From contig CM031870.1 in assembly GCA_018697195.1 (NCBI GenBank), positions 1,865,702 to 1,929,701 of the forward strand: 64,000 bases of DNA, read 5' to 3'. Positions 25,506 to 40,600 of the stretch are shown here, piece after piece. Source of the DNA: Certhia americana. Lineage: Eukaryota > Chordata > Aves > Passeriformes > Certhiidae. The notes beneath the pieces were generated by a model. That model had not been told where the DNA came from and did no database searches. It worked only from the letters and a program-made list of their open reading frames with translations. Position 1 is the first letter of the stretch; each line of letters begins with the position of its first letter. The translations under genes and the position numbers were made by a program.

Positions 25506-28500
25506 GTATTTAATTTTCTAAGATGTTACAATCACTACTGGAAGTCTTTGGTGGGTACACTTCATTTTCCAGCCTAAACCTTCTTCAAAACCAACTTGAT
25601 TCTCAGTCTGCACAGATTAAGTTGTTTGTTGAGCAGCTCTACATATGCCTAGCTGGAGACTACATGAAGGAAATTCTCCTTGCCTAAGTTTGCCACCATA
25701 ACCTGCTTTGTTCCCCAGGAGCAGTGTTTGCGCTCCAGAAGTGTTACCTCAGCTCTGCCAAACTATTTCTTGCAAGGTTGTGCTTCAGAGAATTTGAAAA
25801 AAAAGGTGAAAGCAACACTTGTGCAGAGCCTTAGGAATCTGTGACAGTTCCTGCAATAAAACTCTGCTTTCTTGAATTCTTAATCCCTTACAGACACTGA
25901 ACAAAAGTGAAGAGACTGATTTAAGGTTTGCAGTATTCATTACCTTAACAGCAGAACAGGGAAAGAAGAAAAAACAAACCCAAACCAGCAAAGTCAGAGA
26001 CCTTAGACAGAAAGTTTTTTGATTTGAAGTGCAAATGCCTTCACTGGGCCACAGATCAAAACACTGAAGCAAAATTTAAACATTTCCTCACATATTCAGT
26101 GTTCCAGGCTTTAACAGTCACATTTTAGGAACAGTCAATCCTCTCTGGGAATTTTTGCCTATTCTATTCCCCTTGCTATGTTTAGTTCACAGCCTGGACA
26201 CTGAGTTTTATTTTTATTCTTATTCATTCATCTTGCAACCAATTCTCTTCCAGATCTAAAGCAGCCACAGCAGCTCATGTTGAGTGATGAACAGTGTGCT
26301 TCCCTTGGCCTATTTTCTGAAAGGAAAAAAGGACAGATAATCACAAAAGGCCATGAAACCAACCACTGCTTCTCTCCTTGCTGAAGATGGAGACCCTATG
26401 GCTATTCCAACAGTGGTGTTTCTTCTGCCCTGTGGGAGGACAGAGCCAGTATTAAAGCACAGCCAAGAGCATTTATTACTCTCGAGTACTCTGCACCTCA
26501 AGAGTAACAAAAATGGGTCAAATCTGCCTGATGACAATTCTGTCACTCCTTAGTCTGGATTTACTCCTCATGCTGTGTTCCTGACACCAGTCTGTCACAA
26601 ATCCATCAGCCACCGGTACAGGGGCTGGGACATTTCAGAAATTTAAATCATTAAACCTTCAAAACCATGTTAGAGTTGAACAGACAAAAAGAGGGAATCG
26701 ATTCTAAAGTTCTCCATGATATGGCATATAAATCACTCCTCCACATGCTGATAGGATGATTCAGTTACTCTGAGTCAGTGCACTGCTCTGACACATCAGC
26801 TTTAAATAATTAAAAAATCAACTTACGTATTGTTCACTCACTTCCTGCAACCAAATCCTAATTATGATATTGTCCGATTACAAATGTCAATTTTGTCTTT
26901 AAAAGAACATGCCATCAGTATGTAAATTTTATTTTCAGACACACTGAGGTCAGAGATTCCTGTAAAGGTTTTATTTGTACAAGCAAAACTGTGCACTAGT
27001 TGCAGAATTTTTGAGTTTGGCAAGTGCTCAGAAAAATCACAGGTAACTTCATAAACTGGGTTATTCTAAATGTTTGTTTAGATAGCAGCAGAAACAAAAA
27101 AAAAAAAAAGCAGAGAGGAGATGTCTACACAGCTCTCCCAGACTGAACAGGACACTTGGCTCTGACCATCTGCTCAAAGTTTGAAGACAACAATATCACA
27201 ATTTATAATTAAAGATAAAATGGTCTAAGCTGTTAAATAACATCACAGTTCTCAAATGGAGTGTAAATAAAAATATACCATTATGACCATGTGAGCAGCT
27301 TGCTGCTGATTCCAGTGAGTCCTACTTCTGTCTGTAACTGAAAAAAACTGTGGAAGAGAAAAAGGAAAGCACTGAACATGCTAGAAAGCAACTTGAAGAA
27401 ACTTTTTCCCTTTTCATCTGATAGGGATTACATGCATGGACAATACTCAAAAGAAATACAACAAATATTTCTGAATTCACTCTGAAATGCAGACTTGCTA
27501 CTAAATGAGAACCATGTTGTAGCCAAAGTCTATCCAAGTTACAAAAACATGACTTTGGTTCAAGGGCTCTCATCAAGAGAGCACTTCAAGTCAATCTACA
27601 ACTATATAACTCAGATGAAATTAATAATTATAACTGGGGGCAAAACAGAGAACTGAGTAGGTATCATTAATTCTACATACAGATTTTTTCTCCTGCTCTC
27701 CTTATTCTGGATGATGTGTCGTTTCAAGCGATGGATACTGAATCTCTGCGGGTTTTTTGAACTTTTTCCATCTTTTGTTTTACACAAAAGTCTGCAACAG
27801 GTTTAAGGCTGAAATTAAATTTGGGAGGAAAGGAAGAGTTGTGCAATGAGTATGAGCTAGAGGAAAAAAAAGAGGACGCTCTAAAAATGTAATTCTGCTT
27901 TTCCTGTACATAGTCACAGTAGTAAAAAGTTGTGTATCAACAAGAACAAAGCAATTCTCTGGAATTCAAATAACTATGCTAAAATTGCTTCTTTGCTTCT
28001 CCTTTGGTAGGTGCTCATCCCCTCCCCCAGCATTTAAAACCTAAATGATTTCTCAAGTACTCTATAAAAGATGCAGTTAAGAGCCTATTGTGTTTTTAAA
28101 CCATTTAAATAATGGACCTTATTCAAATTAAGACACACAGTCCTTCTACAGTACGATTCTTTTAACAGTGGGAAGTCTATCTGCCTTGTAGAAACACATA
28201 AGCTTCTTAATGTTCAAATGCATGGCTCCTTCCCTGGATATCTACATTGCATGGATACATTCTGTGTGTTGATTTTTATCTATTTCCTGCAATGCACCAC
28301 TGCAGCAGCAAATTCCACACGAGAACAAGGGGCTTGCCAAGACCGCAGTAGTGTGTGCTCAGATCAAGTGCAAAATCTATTCCTTTCCCTCACCATTCCC
28401 CCACGTCAGCAAATCGTGGAAATGTTTTTAAATGTCCTATTAGGTAATAGTATTGATCTCTTCTGTGGGCACGTGACTGGGGAAGCAATTCAAGGAAGAA

Positions 28501-28837
28501 GCTAAACAGCCAAACCTGCCTGATGCTATGCAGAGTCTTATTAAACCCTGCCCAGGCTGCAGAGATTACATTTTGCCCTGCGTAAAACTAAGAAATGGGA
28601 TTCTTCCTATGAAAACAGGAATGCTCTTGGGAAGTTTGCCACGGTATTTCGATGGAAATACTCTAGATAGCATCCTTTCAGAAAGGAAAGAAATAAGAAA
28701 CTTCAGGATCAAAGCCCTAACAACTCCTACAGGCTCATTTGGAAAAGCACATATATTCCAGCTATCTTTTCTTTAACTACTCTATGATAGCCATAAAAAT
28801 ACAGGCATTTAATTAGTTCAGATCAAACTCAAAGCAA

Positions 28838-29030
28838 TTCTGCTGGTAGGAAAGATGGACGAGATGATGCTACAGCACAGATTCTCCATGGTGTGACTTA
28901 TTTGTGGGACAAATACTGCAAAAAAGATGAACAGTAGAAAATGAGCAGCAGTAGAATGACAGAGGGCATCAATTAGTGACTGATTGATTTTTAAGGTCCC
29001 TTCCAACCCAAGTCATTTTATGATTTTAAA
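28838..29030 (+). mobile_element. Degraded CR1 tail, possibly interrupted
   Basis: AAGGTCCCTTCCAACCCAAG followed by TCATTTTATGATTTT near 28993-29026 is a plus-strand CR1 3' end. About 120 bases upstream, GATGGACGAGATGATGCTAC (28856-28875) resembles the CR1 sequence that normally lies immediately before that tail. The 28984-29030 part is secure. The upstream part and the idea of an insertion between the two are inference. Confidence 0.6.
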
Positions 29031-30697
29031 AACCTCAAGGCCACACTGAATAGGGCACATCTACTGCTGATCTGTCAGGACTTGTTTGAGGTCTTATATA
29101 TGACATACATACGAAATTAGAAATTCTGCTTGTCTAGTTACACTTACAATTTTAAGTATTTATGTTCAGGAATACTCCAAGCCAACCTGCACGTTACTGC
29201 TGAGGAACAGCCAGAGAATGAAAGCAAATTCTCAATGTGCTTGCACAGAACGTGCTTGATACCCAGTAAGCTGAAGCTTACTGTTTCCTTACACCTCAAT
29301 ACAAAACAAATTAATAATTCATGTTACTAGAGCTAAGTAAGAGAGGTCTTTCATTTACTACAAAACTTTTATGCAAATTTGCAAGCCTAAAGTTATGGAG
29401 GTAAGACAGAGGTAGTCAGAATTGAAATTCACCTTTTAGAGGACAAGATTTAGACAGATGGATATTCTGGATAACTTTACAGACAAGCAGGTCAGCATAG
29501 AAAAAACATTAAAACAGTATGAGCATAAAGTATGTTCTGGAAGAGAAAAGGAGCTTTGATTTCTCACATTAAAACTAGTAAGATGAATGAAAGCATGTTC
29601 AGAAAAACAGCTGGGAAAGAAGCATTCTCATGACAGGGATTTACTCCTTTATCCATTTAAAGAGTTTGAAAATTGCTGCAGTCCCACAATAATATAATAA
29701 ACATTAATCATGAAGTATGTAGGAAGGTGGGCGATAGATTCTTAGCAGAGAGCTTCTGTCTTTTTCCATAGAGTGTACAGCCAACTATGTTCTAACACTT
29801 CGTGATGTATTTAGAACATTAACTTGTTTTGCAAAATATGTGCATTTTACCCTCCTCCCAAAGGATTGAATTGGGAGGAAGGTGCTGATAAACTGTGACT
29901 GCCTCTCAAGATCAGGGCACAGGGAATTCTACCTCCTGTGGTTAAGGAGGGTTTGGGAAGGGGTGCTTCCCACACAGAAATTTGGAATCACATATATGGA
30001 ACCAAGAAGCAACAAAAATGTCATCCGATGTGCCCCACTGGTATCAGGACTGTTAAAGACACCACTTGGTTATTATGTATTTTAACAAGGTTTCAGTTAT
30101 AGGAAGAGCGTAGGATGACAACCTCACAGAAGCAAGTTCTGGATTCTTTCCTCTCTGCAGTTTGTTGACTACATCTGAAGAGATTTCGGATTTTTTTTTT
30201 TCCCCCAGCAATATCCAAACACTCAACGACACTGATTGTTTATTTTCTTAATGTACCAATCATGAGTATTAAGTAAAAATCCATATATTTCCTTCTCACA
30301 GCTGCCTGTAGGCCTTTAATAGATTAGTTATATATTAGTGTCACTGCTTAGTTCAGGCGACCTGAAGTGACAAAGTTCTGAATTGAGATTTTTTAAATGG
30401 AGCACACAGAAATTAAACCTGATATTATACACAGTCTCTTCTGTAAATTACTAAAAGGAGTGCTATTAAGACAGAAAAGATGGGGTTTTTTTAAGTCACA
30501 TTTAAAAGTCTACTCTTTTTAAATAGTGCAAATGCAATTATCTGCGTCTTTCTGAGGTGTCATCCTCAGTAATTTTGACTCCAAAAAAACTTACTGTGAT
30601 TCTCATCAGTCACAGTTTAATAAACATGAGGCAAACCTGTAAGTGAATGGAGTTGACGTCCAGGCCCTAAATCTGTCCACTGACATTTGTGTAAAGG

Positions 30698-30717
30698 AAA
30701 AAAAAAAAAAAAAAAAA
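30698..30717. repeat. A20 homopolymer
   Basis: Twenty consecutive A in intron 1. Confidence 0.92.
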
Positions 30718-30984
30718 GAGGTCTAGAGCTTCACTGAAGTGCAATTCTTCAAAAAGCAGCAAAAAGAACCAGCAAAGAGATTCAACCCTTCACCCTGACC
30801 CATCTCACACAGCTGCCTGCAAGGCCCAGGAGAACATTTCTGTGCAGGGCACATGCCACTCACCCTCACAGCAATGGGAGAAGTTCCTGCTCAAAGCAGC
30901 TTTGAGTTATGTGAACTCACTAGAAGAAAAAAAGTCTGCCCTTATTTCTGTGAGAATAATTATACAAACAAGGTTACAGATATA

Positions 30985-31053
30985 TTTTGGTGGTGGTGGT
31001 TTTATTATTGTTGTTATGGTTGTTTTGGGGGGGTTTTTTGTTTTTTTTTTTTA
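30985..31053. repeat. G/T-rich low-complexity stretch
   Basis: A plus-strand run with TGG repeats, TTATTGTTG units, a G7 run and a T12 run. It explains the Trp/Phe-rich frames through it, which are not genes. Confidence 0.85.
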
Positions 31054-34000
31054 ATTTCCAAGCAGCTGTTCCATCCTATTAAAAAAGCTCCACTGAAACT
31101 AACAGCCAAGCAGGAATTGGCCAGAGCTTTGTATATTTGACTAGTACTATATGAAAAATGTTCATATTCAGCACAAAGTCAGAACAAAAACATTATTTTC
31201 CACAAATTCACAGAGAACAAACTTGGACAACAATTCCAGTGTCACTGATGTAGACTTGTAAACAATGATTCATAAGTATTTTGAAACAGACTTTCTATTT
31301 CATGTTTTACCTTCTAACATATCTTCCGTTCATTCATAATTTGGATCAAATGGGAAAGATTTGGCTGAATTTCAGAGCATTTGAACACTTTTTATCAACT
31401 CAAGGTAGCTGCAAGACTGCAGCAACCCTGAAAGTTAACCCATCAGGAGGCTCCAGCAAAGTGCTACATGTTGATGACATTCATCATCACCTACAGCAAG
31501 ATACCAAGATTTGACAAGAACATTTTGTGCTGACCAGTCAGGCCCCTGTCTCTTCACTCATCTTCTGTATTTATGAGAGGAAGTGCTAAACCCTTAACTC
31601 AACATAGACATTCCCTCCAACCAAGGCTGATCCCTTCAGCTTAGCCCCATTCACATCCCACCAGCATTATTTCCACATCTTCCTTTTTAGTAGGCTGCTT
31701 GGTTATATAATGCTGCCCATTGAAAGCAAAAATTAGTAGATTATAATGCTGGGTTTCATTTATGGACATTGTGCTTGGTTTTTCATTTAATGTAAAAAGT
31801 GTTAGTTTCATTTAAAGCATGACTATAAAAATTAGTTAAGACAAAACAAATGCAGACTGCAGCAGCCAGCTGGGCTCAGTGGCTAGGAAAGCTTATTAGG
31901 CAAAGCACATGCTTTTAGCCAGAACACACCTCTGCATTCCAAAAAGAAATCCCAGCAGGACAGCAAGCTTTCGCAACACCAGGGTAAGAAAAGCAAGCAG
32001 AAAAACTCCCAGGCTGTTAATGACAGTGGAAGTCTATTTCACAATATCAACAACAGATCTTTCTCCCAATTTTCCTGTCTCTTTAAAGGATGGAGTAAAC
32101 CAAATCCAAAGCACCTCCGCTTTTTTTCAATGGGCCATTTGACTTGCCATGTGTTACTAAAAAACCTGTCTTACCTACCCTCTGCTGTTCTGAAGGAAGG
32201 GCTTGGAAGGGCTGCAGAAGAAAGGGCCAAAATACAATTTCAAAGTGCAGGAACTAAACCAAGCCTTTCTTGCTTGATGTAAAGCATGAAAACATAATGT
32301 GGGCATTAGACAACCTGTCTGTGTAAACACCAGTTTCTAAATTGATTACATTGCATGAAATTTTAAAGCTTCTATTAAAACATGAAAGATGGAAATGGAA
32401 GATATTTCAGTTGAAGTGCTACCCAGTTCTGGTGAGATAAAAATCCATCTGCCTTTATGCTACCAAATACATCAAATCCTATGTCTTAAGGAGAGTGTGA
32501 AAAGTAAAAAAAAAACAAACAAAACAAACAAACCAGAAACCAGAACAACTCCTTAATGCTGTACCTCATAAAAGACTCATCTTACAGGGAAACTGGGAAG
32601 TTTCAAGAACCCTGTCTGGTAGTGATCTTTCAAAAGGGGCACAGCTTTAAACCCAAATAACTGAAAATCTGAATTCAACTTGAAACAAACGCTAAAACCA
32701 TTCCTGAAACTGTTGAGAGTTCTGCAGAACAGGAACTGTCAAGACAGAACACTTTAGACACAATGCCACCTCTTCATTCCACAGTGCATCTTTCTGACAG
32801 TACTTTAGAACTCGTAATATGCACATTGCCTCATATTCTCACAAAATGCTCTTTAAACCAGAATACGAGAACTCAAGTTACAGGACAGCAAAGCAAAATG
32901 TTTAAAAATGTCAAAGAATATCTTGAAACTACATGCAAACCTAAAACGCTCATAAAGCTTAGTGACAAAGATCTGATTTTAAAAAGAAACACAAATGGGT
33001 TCACCTTCAGCAGGTTTAACTCCTGTCCTTACATGAGCCAGCTCAGTGAAGTATTCAAGCACAACCCTCTCACCTTCCAGGTGCTCTACAAGCCCTTTGT
33101 CTCTGCCTTGTAAGCAAGAAAAAGTAACAGGCTACATACTGTTATGGTTTTTTTTTTTTGTGAAGACATTAAGGGTTCTATTAGAGATTTAATTTTGTCC
33201 ACTGCCAGAGAGCTAGAACAGTACTTGGATGTGGAAGACAATTTGCCTGTCAAAGTTAATAAATTAATCCAGTTATTCTTTCATTAATCACACAGAAATC
33301 AAGGATGCAGAGAAAAGATTCTCGAAGATAGGGGAGATTTTTCAGAAACTTCACAGGCAAGTTGAAGTGGATTTCATCAGTCCTGGAAATCCGTTCCCTG
33401 GCACTTCTTCCACAGTAATGAAATAATTGAAATTAACGTGCCAAAAGACTTAATCAGAGCAGGATTTCCTGACATCCCATTTCTGATAATCAAGTGATGG
33501 CAGTGGTAACTGATGAAGGAAACAGGGGGACAGAGATACCTACACCATGTATAACACAAAATCTGCATTAGGACTTTCCAACTCACCATTCCTAGGTAAA
33601 ACTGATGGAGAAAAGACTTATCAGATCTATTAATATTCCTCAAGACTGTTTGAACAAGTGTTTGCACAGCAAATACATCACTGCAGTTCTGCTAGAGACA
33701 AGTTAACTGACAACACTAAAAAGCAACAAGGAGGAAAAATCCACATAGTGGACATGTCAGGAATTCTACAAGGAAAGAGGGAAAATAGAACTCCACTCAA
33801 CGTGACAACTTCTAAGATCAAAACCATTTCAGCCCACTCAGTTCCTTTTTCTTTCATTGGCTCTTGGGAAACTCTGCATTTTGGAAAGAACTAATCTTCC
33901 TTCTGAAATGAAAATACATTTTATGTACACATATACACACAAATATGTATAATGTGTTAAAAAGTGTAACCATTCTACTTAGAAGAAAGAAAACAGATTT

Positions 34001-37000
34001 TGAATTATAATTTCCTGCGAAGATGGTTTCAGAACACAATGTATATACTCTTCACACTCAGCAAATACCAAGTAACAGGAACACACTGCAAATTCAATAA
34101 AAATTAATTCCTTAACATGAGAGTTGTCTGTATAATGAGAAAATACATGGGTTTTTTGTAGAGGCTTTGGTCTATTTACATCTACTTATATTAATGCCAT
34201 GGATATTCAGTAGTTTACATTGCATCCTTGGACAGAGGCAGATTCTGTAAGAGCTGAGAGACCTTTAAGAAAAGAAGAATGCAGAAGGAGAACCATAAGC
34301 CATCACTGGAACACATGCACCTGACAAATTAGGACCACGTGGCATTTCAGGAATAACAAACAGTGCCTGCAAAAGATGCTTGAAAGAAGAGAAGTCAGTC
34401 TGCTTATGCATTCCAGGTGATTGCCAGCAACTGCTCATGCACGTGGCACTGATTCATTCAGACACGACAGTCAGAACTACAGTTCTGTCACATTTGTCAA
34501 GCAGAAAAAGACATAACTTAGATTCTACCTGACAACAGCAAATACTGAGCCCACAGCACGTCCATTAACACTAATAATTAAGATAAGTAGTGTTTCATTT
34601 AGCAAAAGGGCACCTGTACAGCAGAGCTGCAAACAGCTTCAGAAAAAGAATTACTCAGATATAATTTAGAGCTTATTTTACCAGAAGAGTGTGAAGGTAC
34701 TTGGCACACATGCACTTTTGTGCAAAGCAGAACACAGAAAACTTCAGCTGTATAAATATAATCATCATGTGATTTAAATAACTTCTTTGGAAAGCAAAAA
34801 TCACGTAGCTGAAGACTCCCAACTAGAAAAAAGACACTAATGAAAATTGGAACACACATTGGTGAAACAAAATTGCTTTTTAACTCCTATCGCAAACTAA
34901 ATTCATCTTTTAATCAGAGAGTAAGACAACAAACACCGCCAGCCAAACCCATCCAAAGAAATTACAAAAAAGGATAAAGGGAAAAAACATCATGCATATG
35001 GTCTAGCTCTGCTGCTCTGACAAAACACAGAAGACCTTGAAGCCTCTTTAATTGATCGTTAAATTAGTGAACCTGAGGCTTAAAAAGGCAGAGAAAGAAC
35101 AGATTCTGTAGTGTACTGGATACCACACACCTTGAAGGATCTCCTATTACCATTCTCCACTTTTCCTGCCCAAGGTTAAGCAAATTACCAGTGACTATAT
35201 GAATGTGGGGCTTTAACATATATACACACATTAAAAAAAAACCTAATTAAACTTTAAAAAAAAAAAAAAAAATCCGCTACAATGATTGCGTGCAATGAAA
35301 TAAAGGATTAAAACCTCAAAATTCAATCTGACACTTTCAAAAGTTAACATCTGGAAATGCATTTATATAGGAAAAAAAAACCCAACCCCAAACTCTGAGC
35401 TCCACCCAACGACAACATTACAAAAAAGAAGTAAGTGCTCTTACAGGATTCTAAATACTAAACCACATTTTCTCATCATACATTCTGATCTCTCATGATA
35501 TGAGATGAAGTTTAACAGGAGCCTGTCGTGAGACACTGGGATTGAAAGAAAGAAATTTTATAACCACTTCCATTTGTATTTTTATTAAAACAATAGATGA
35601 AGTCACAGTGTTATTAACTCTAATATAACAGAGCAGTGACTGTTCAGTGGACTAAAACTCAATCACTGAATGCAGACTGATGAACAACCTGAGGAACATT
35701 TTTCTTCTTTTATGATTAAGACAATATCATGGAGAAGGGGAAACCTACCACAAGCAACTACTAAACCAGCCTTTGCATACATTTTTGACTTTTTAAAATT
35801 AATTACCTACACAATATCTACATATAAAACACGAAATGCACGTGAGACTGCCTGACAGATGAGACAAACCAGTGCAGAAAGTTTAATGATCCACAGGCTT
35901 AAGAAAGAACCAACCACACACTTCAAACACACAGTCTGTTGGAAAAACTAATAAAATTAATGTTTTGTTTGTTGAACATACATGAATTACAATTACAGTT
36001 TTATTGCTCTGTACTTGTTCAAATATACCTCAGTGTTTCTTTACACAAATCTACGCTTCAAAAAAATCAATGGAGTAATTAGAAACACTGTAGTGAATTA
36101 GTGCATTGAGTAACATTTCCATAATTTCTCCTAAGAAATTATTAACAGATATTAGATACCATGAACAGTGCTTTTGAGGGACTTAAGGATATACTCAGTT
36201 GGTTTTCCAATTGAAGAAAAGAGTTCTCATTTCCAACTGGCTTCCCATCAGCCAATATGTTACTTCAAGACTCTCCAAGAATAAGGAGTATTGGTACAAT
36301 CAAGAAATCTCACATGCTACTACAGCAGCAAGTGAAAGGGGTTTGGGTTTCAGACTGGTAGAAAAAAATCTCCTGTGTTAAAAATAAAGGACATAAAAGC
36401 AAGAAGGTCCATCCACAGGAAAGAGCCCTGACTTCCCTCTGAGCTGAGCCTACACTCTAATTTCTGCTGACTTTACAATGTCCTTCAGGGAAATCCAACT
36501 TGGCCAACAGTTTCTGTGCCAAGGCCTCATGTTAACAATCGTGTAGAGAACACATTGCTGGGCTGGGCAGAATCAGCTGTGCCACCAAACACCTCTCCCT
36601 GACAGAATTAGCCTGAAATCTCAGTTCTTCCTTAAGGTCTGGAGGGATCATTACACCTGAACAGAACTCTGGGTTGTTCTACCACACTCCAGTACAGGCA
36701 GTTATTAGTGAATTCCCTGCCATATCCTCACTGTTCAGGGGTTTCCTGAACAACCAACATATTAAAAATACTCTTCTTTCATCATGTTCCCACCCAAAAC
36801 AAAGAGGCTTTGCCTCTGTTGGGGGTTGGGTAGCCTCCAACTCTTCCATCTTCCCTCACTTTGTATCAGATGTTGTACAGGCTTCCATCTCTCATGATTC
36901 TCTGTTTACTTACTTTCCATACAGAAATTGAAAGGTTTTTTGTTATGTTAGAAGGCAATTATTTCTATCAAGCACAAGACTGAAATACAGAGAAGCCAAA

Positions 37001-37642
37001 CAAGCCAATGCTCAGCAGCAAGGGCTCTGTGGGTTCTGCCTTCCCTTCTCAATTTCAGTTCTCTCCCCAAATGATGGTCTGCTGAAATCCACAGCTTCCC
37101 CTTAAGCAGGGAATCCATCTGATGCAATCTCAGGAGTTACCACATTGCATTCCAACAGGGAAACATCATCTCAAGGTAGGACTCCACAAGCTCTGCCCCA
37201 AAGCTGTAAATGACTGAGGTCTAACATCAATCTGTTCAAGCAAACAAATCAACTTAACACTTCTTGTCTCCCAACTGAGCAACTGGATTTGGGAGGAGGG
37301 AACAGCTGGATTTGAAGATTTCAAACTGCAGTCTCACTGGGAAAGAGGGAAGTAATGTATTTATAATTTGTTTTCCTTCTTCCCCATATCACACAAACCT
37401 TAACAGTTTTCAGAAACTTTTAATTATTTATTGCCTTGAGCATACGAACAAATCATCTTTGGCAGATGAGACACATTTTTGCACATTCTTCCATGGATCT
37501 AGCCTGTCCCAGCTTCCAGAACTCAGACAGACTTACCAACACTTAGGGAAAACATTAGCTGATATACAGCAGCTCATCAAAGCTCCAAATCCCTCACCAA
37601 AGTTAACATAGCAGCCGACATTTGTGTGTGCTTGGCATTGCT

Positions 37643-37680
37643 AAAAAAAAGAAAAAAAAAAAAAAAAAGAAAGAAAGACA
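37643..37680. repeat. A-rich tract with GAAA units
   Basis: A runs broken by single G bases and ending in GAAAGAAAGA, in intron 1. Confidence 0.9.
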
Positions 37681-40600
37681 TTGTATATGCTATTAAAAAT
37701 AACCACAATGCAATCTGAATGTTGGTAAGAACAGAGAACTCATCTGTCAATTTGTTCTAAACAAATTCCTGTTCCTGCACTCACGGAAGTGGTACCAGGA
37801 ATAAATTCAACATCCATAATGCACGGATTGAGCCTCAATCCATCATTTGGATGTGGAAGTGGAGGCCAGAAACAGAACAGGGAACTAACTCAACCTTTCT
37901 CCCCTCAGCTCCCAAGAGCTGTGCAGGATACCCCAGCAACAGGAATGCTCTGGGCTTTTAAAGCCCCTGTAGGTGGAAAAATGAAAGGCTGATACATACA
38001 CAAACCACAACATCGGGATAGGGCAGGATAAGGGGAAACATGGGAATGAGGGAGAAAGTGAATTATAAAGTCTTTTATCTGAAAAAAAGCCAGAACTTCC
38101 TTGGCATATTGCACTTGAAAAACCAGTTAAGGGCTTGAAGCAAAACCAAGGGATTCTTCAGGGGAGTATTACAATTGCAAATCACCAGTAATCTCACATA
38201 GATTAGAGCAAAAATATTCCATGAGAGCCAATACAGATTTCTAGTCCTGATCTCTTGCTTTGTCTCCATAGTTATAAACATGGGTGGTGTTTTGGGGACA
38301 AATACATGGCCTTTATGCTTGACAGCAGGATTACAAAAGCATTTGAGAGCACTGAAGCCTCAGGCCTTCTCAGAGTACCTTAAATTGCTGAAAAGCTCTC
38401 CCTGCCAAGCAAAGAGGTGATTTGCTCAGGTCTAAAAGAAGCCCTTCCTAGTTCTGATTTTCAGGGCAGCGTTTCCTGTGATCTGGAAGTGCAAAGAACT
38501 GAGGCAGCACAAGGAATGAAAAGCAGGGGAGCACTGCATGACACACAACGTGTGGGTAATAATAAACTCTCCAACACTGCATTTTTACCTGGATTCTGTC
38601 CTATGCATTCAGAATAATGTAACTTCTGTGGCACCTTCTCTTAAAATACAAGAGAGGGCAAAAATTATCGGTGACGCAATGCCCAGCCACTGGATATGAG
38701 GAGATTTATGCTGGAAGTACAATGGGAAAAGTGTATTTCTGTCTGACTAAACAGTCCATAAATCTCACCTCCCTGGTAATCAGACACCACCATGCCCAAA
38801 ATGTAATGGATACCTTGTGAAAAAACCAACATAATTTGCATTTTTCTACAGCACGTATATAAGAGCAAATATTAAGTTGTTACAGGGGACTCAGCTCCTG
38901 CACCAAAAACCCATTTATTTTCCTCTTCAGGGCTCTACATCTCAGATAACACTACACCAAACATCATCTTTAGGCCAGTGCCAAGATATGATGATATCCA
39001 GAGTTCACAAAGGTTCTCCTGCTTTGAAAGATCCTAAGGATACATATACCAGAGGCTACAGTTCTTCAGAATTGAGCCAACCTAGTCACCAGCTCTTAAA
39101 GAAAACACAGAATTTCCACAGCACCCAACTGGCAGAGAACATAATTGAAACAGCAAGGGAGACACTGTTAATTTCCCTTTAAATTCCCCTCATTCTACCT
39201 TAAAAGCTTTCCTTCCTTTTTATCCTGAACACAACCCAAAACTTCCCTACAAGAAAAACCAGAAAAATTAGCCACAATCAGAAGTTCTTCCACGTCTTTA
39301 CTAGTGTTACACAGGAATGTGTTTCAGTATATAATAGTTTTTCCTCCCTGAAGTCAGAACAGCCATAAAAAGGGGGGAGGGGAGGTTGATTGCACGAGTT
39401 CTGCAGCATCTGGCTATGCAATAAGACTCTTGAAATAATTTTCTCTAGTGTAGCATATAGCCAACAAATCTGGCAAGAAGCAACTTTCAGCATGTGTTGC
39501 TGTGACAGCAATGAATTATCACCCCAGTCTGCAGCAAGATTAACACTTACAACCTTGGCATGAGGAACAGTCTGCTCAGACTCTGTGTCAGGAGTAGTGC
39601 TCCATGCTTAGGCTCGAAAGGGTGGGCTCATGCTAAGAAATTAGGAGCACAGAAATGTAGATATTTGTCTAAACTGTAAACAAACAGATAATTTCTAGGG
39701 AAAAAGGCAGTGTACAGCCAGAGAAGTAGGAACATGAAGGAAAACTCATGGTATGGAAGAAAAAAGAATAAAGGAAAAAGCAGCCATTGTGAACAATGTA
39801 CTGTCATGGAGGATGTGCTCCAAAGAACAGATACAGCACAAAAATTGGAAAATAATGCACTAGATTCCTCCTGCTTAACATAAAAACACTGAAGTCACCA
39901 GTCAAACCAAGCTGAGATGAAATAAGTGGTTCTGAAAGCTTGGTGTGTTATCACTGAGTCTAACTCAGGTCCTTACAAAGTTTGTCAGATTTTGTGTGCT
40001 CTGCAGCAGAACTCACCATGACTTGTGAGTTAAGGGCAGGTTCAAAATCAGCTTTGGCCTCGTGGGAAGGTCAGAGAGGAAATTACATCAAAAACCATCT
40101 TTGCTAAGAAGTAGGTTCCTGGTCATCCATTCCACTTTTCCAGCTAACTGACCACAGAGAGAAGAAACATGGAACCAAACCACGGGGTCTTAAACCAAAA
40201 CCTGCAGAAGAAGTGAAGGACACAAAGCTGAAGAAAACACAGTGGAATCTCCCTGCTGGAACACTCACCATACTTAGACTTTCTTCTGCTCTGTAGAATT
40301 GACTTCTGCTCTTTGATCTGGTTTGGTAATTTTTTTCTTCAATAAACAGCTTGGAGATTCCACCAATCACCAATTTCAATTCTAATGCAACTTTACTTTG
40401 CTTCATGAACCAGAAGTACATTAATGCTGTTAAGAGTTGATTTCACAGATTATATGTTCTACTTTCAAGACCTTAACTTGAAGGAAATACTTTAAGAAGT
40501 TAAGTGGTGTGAGTTTAAACATGTGAATTGGTGAGGTTAAGGGATTCAGCACTGAGGAAGAACAGGACAAAAGGATTTCATGTCTTGAAAGAAAACTAAT

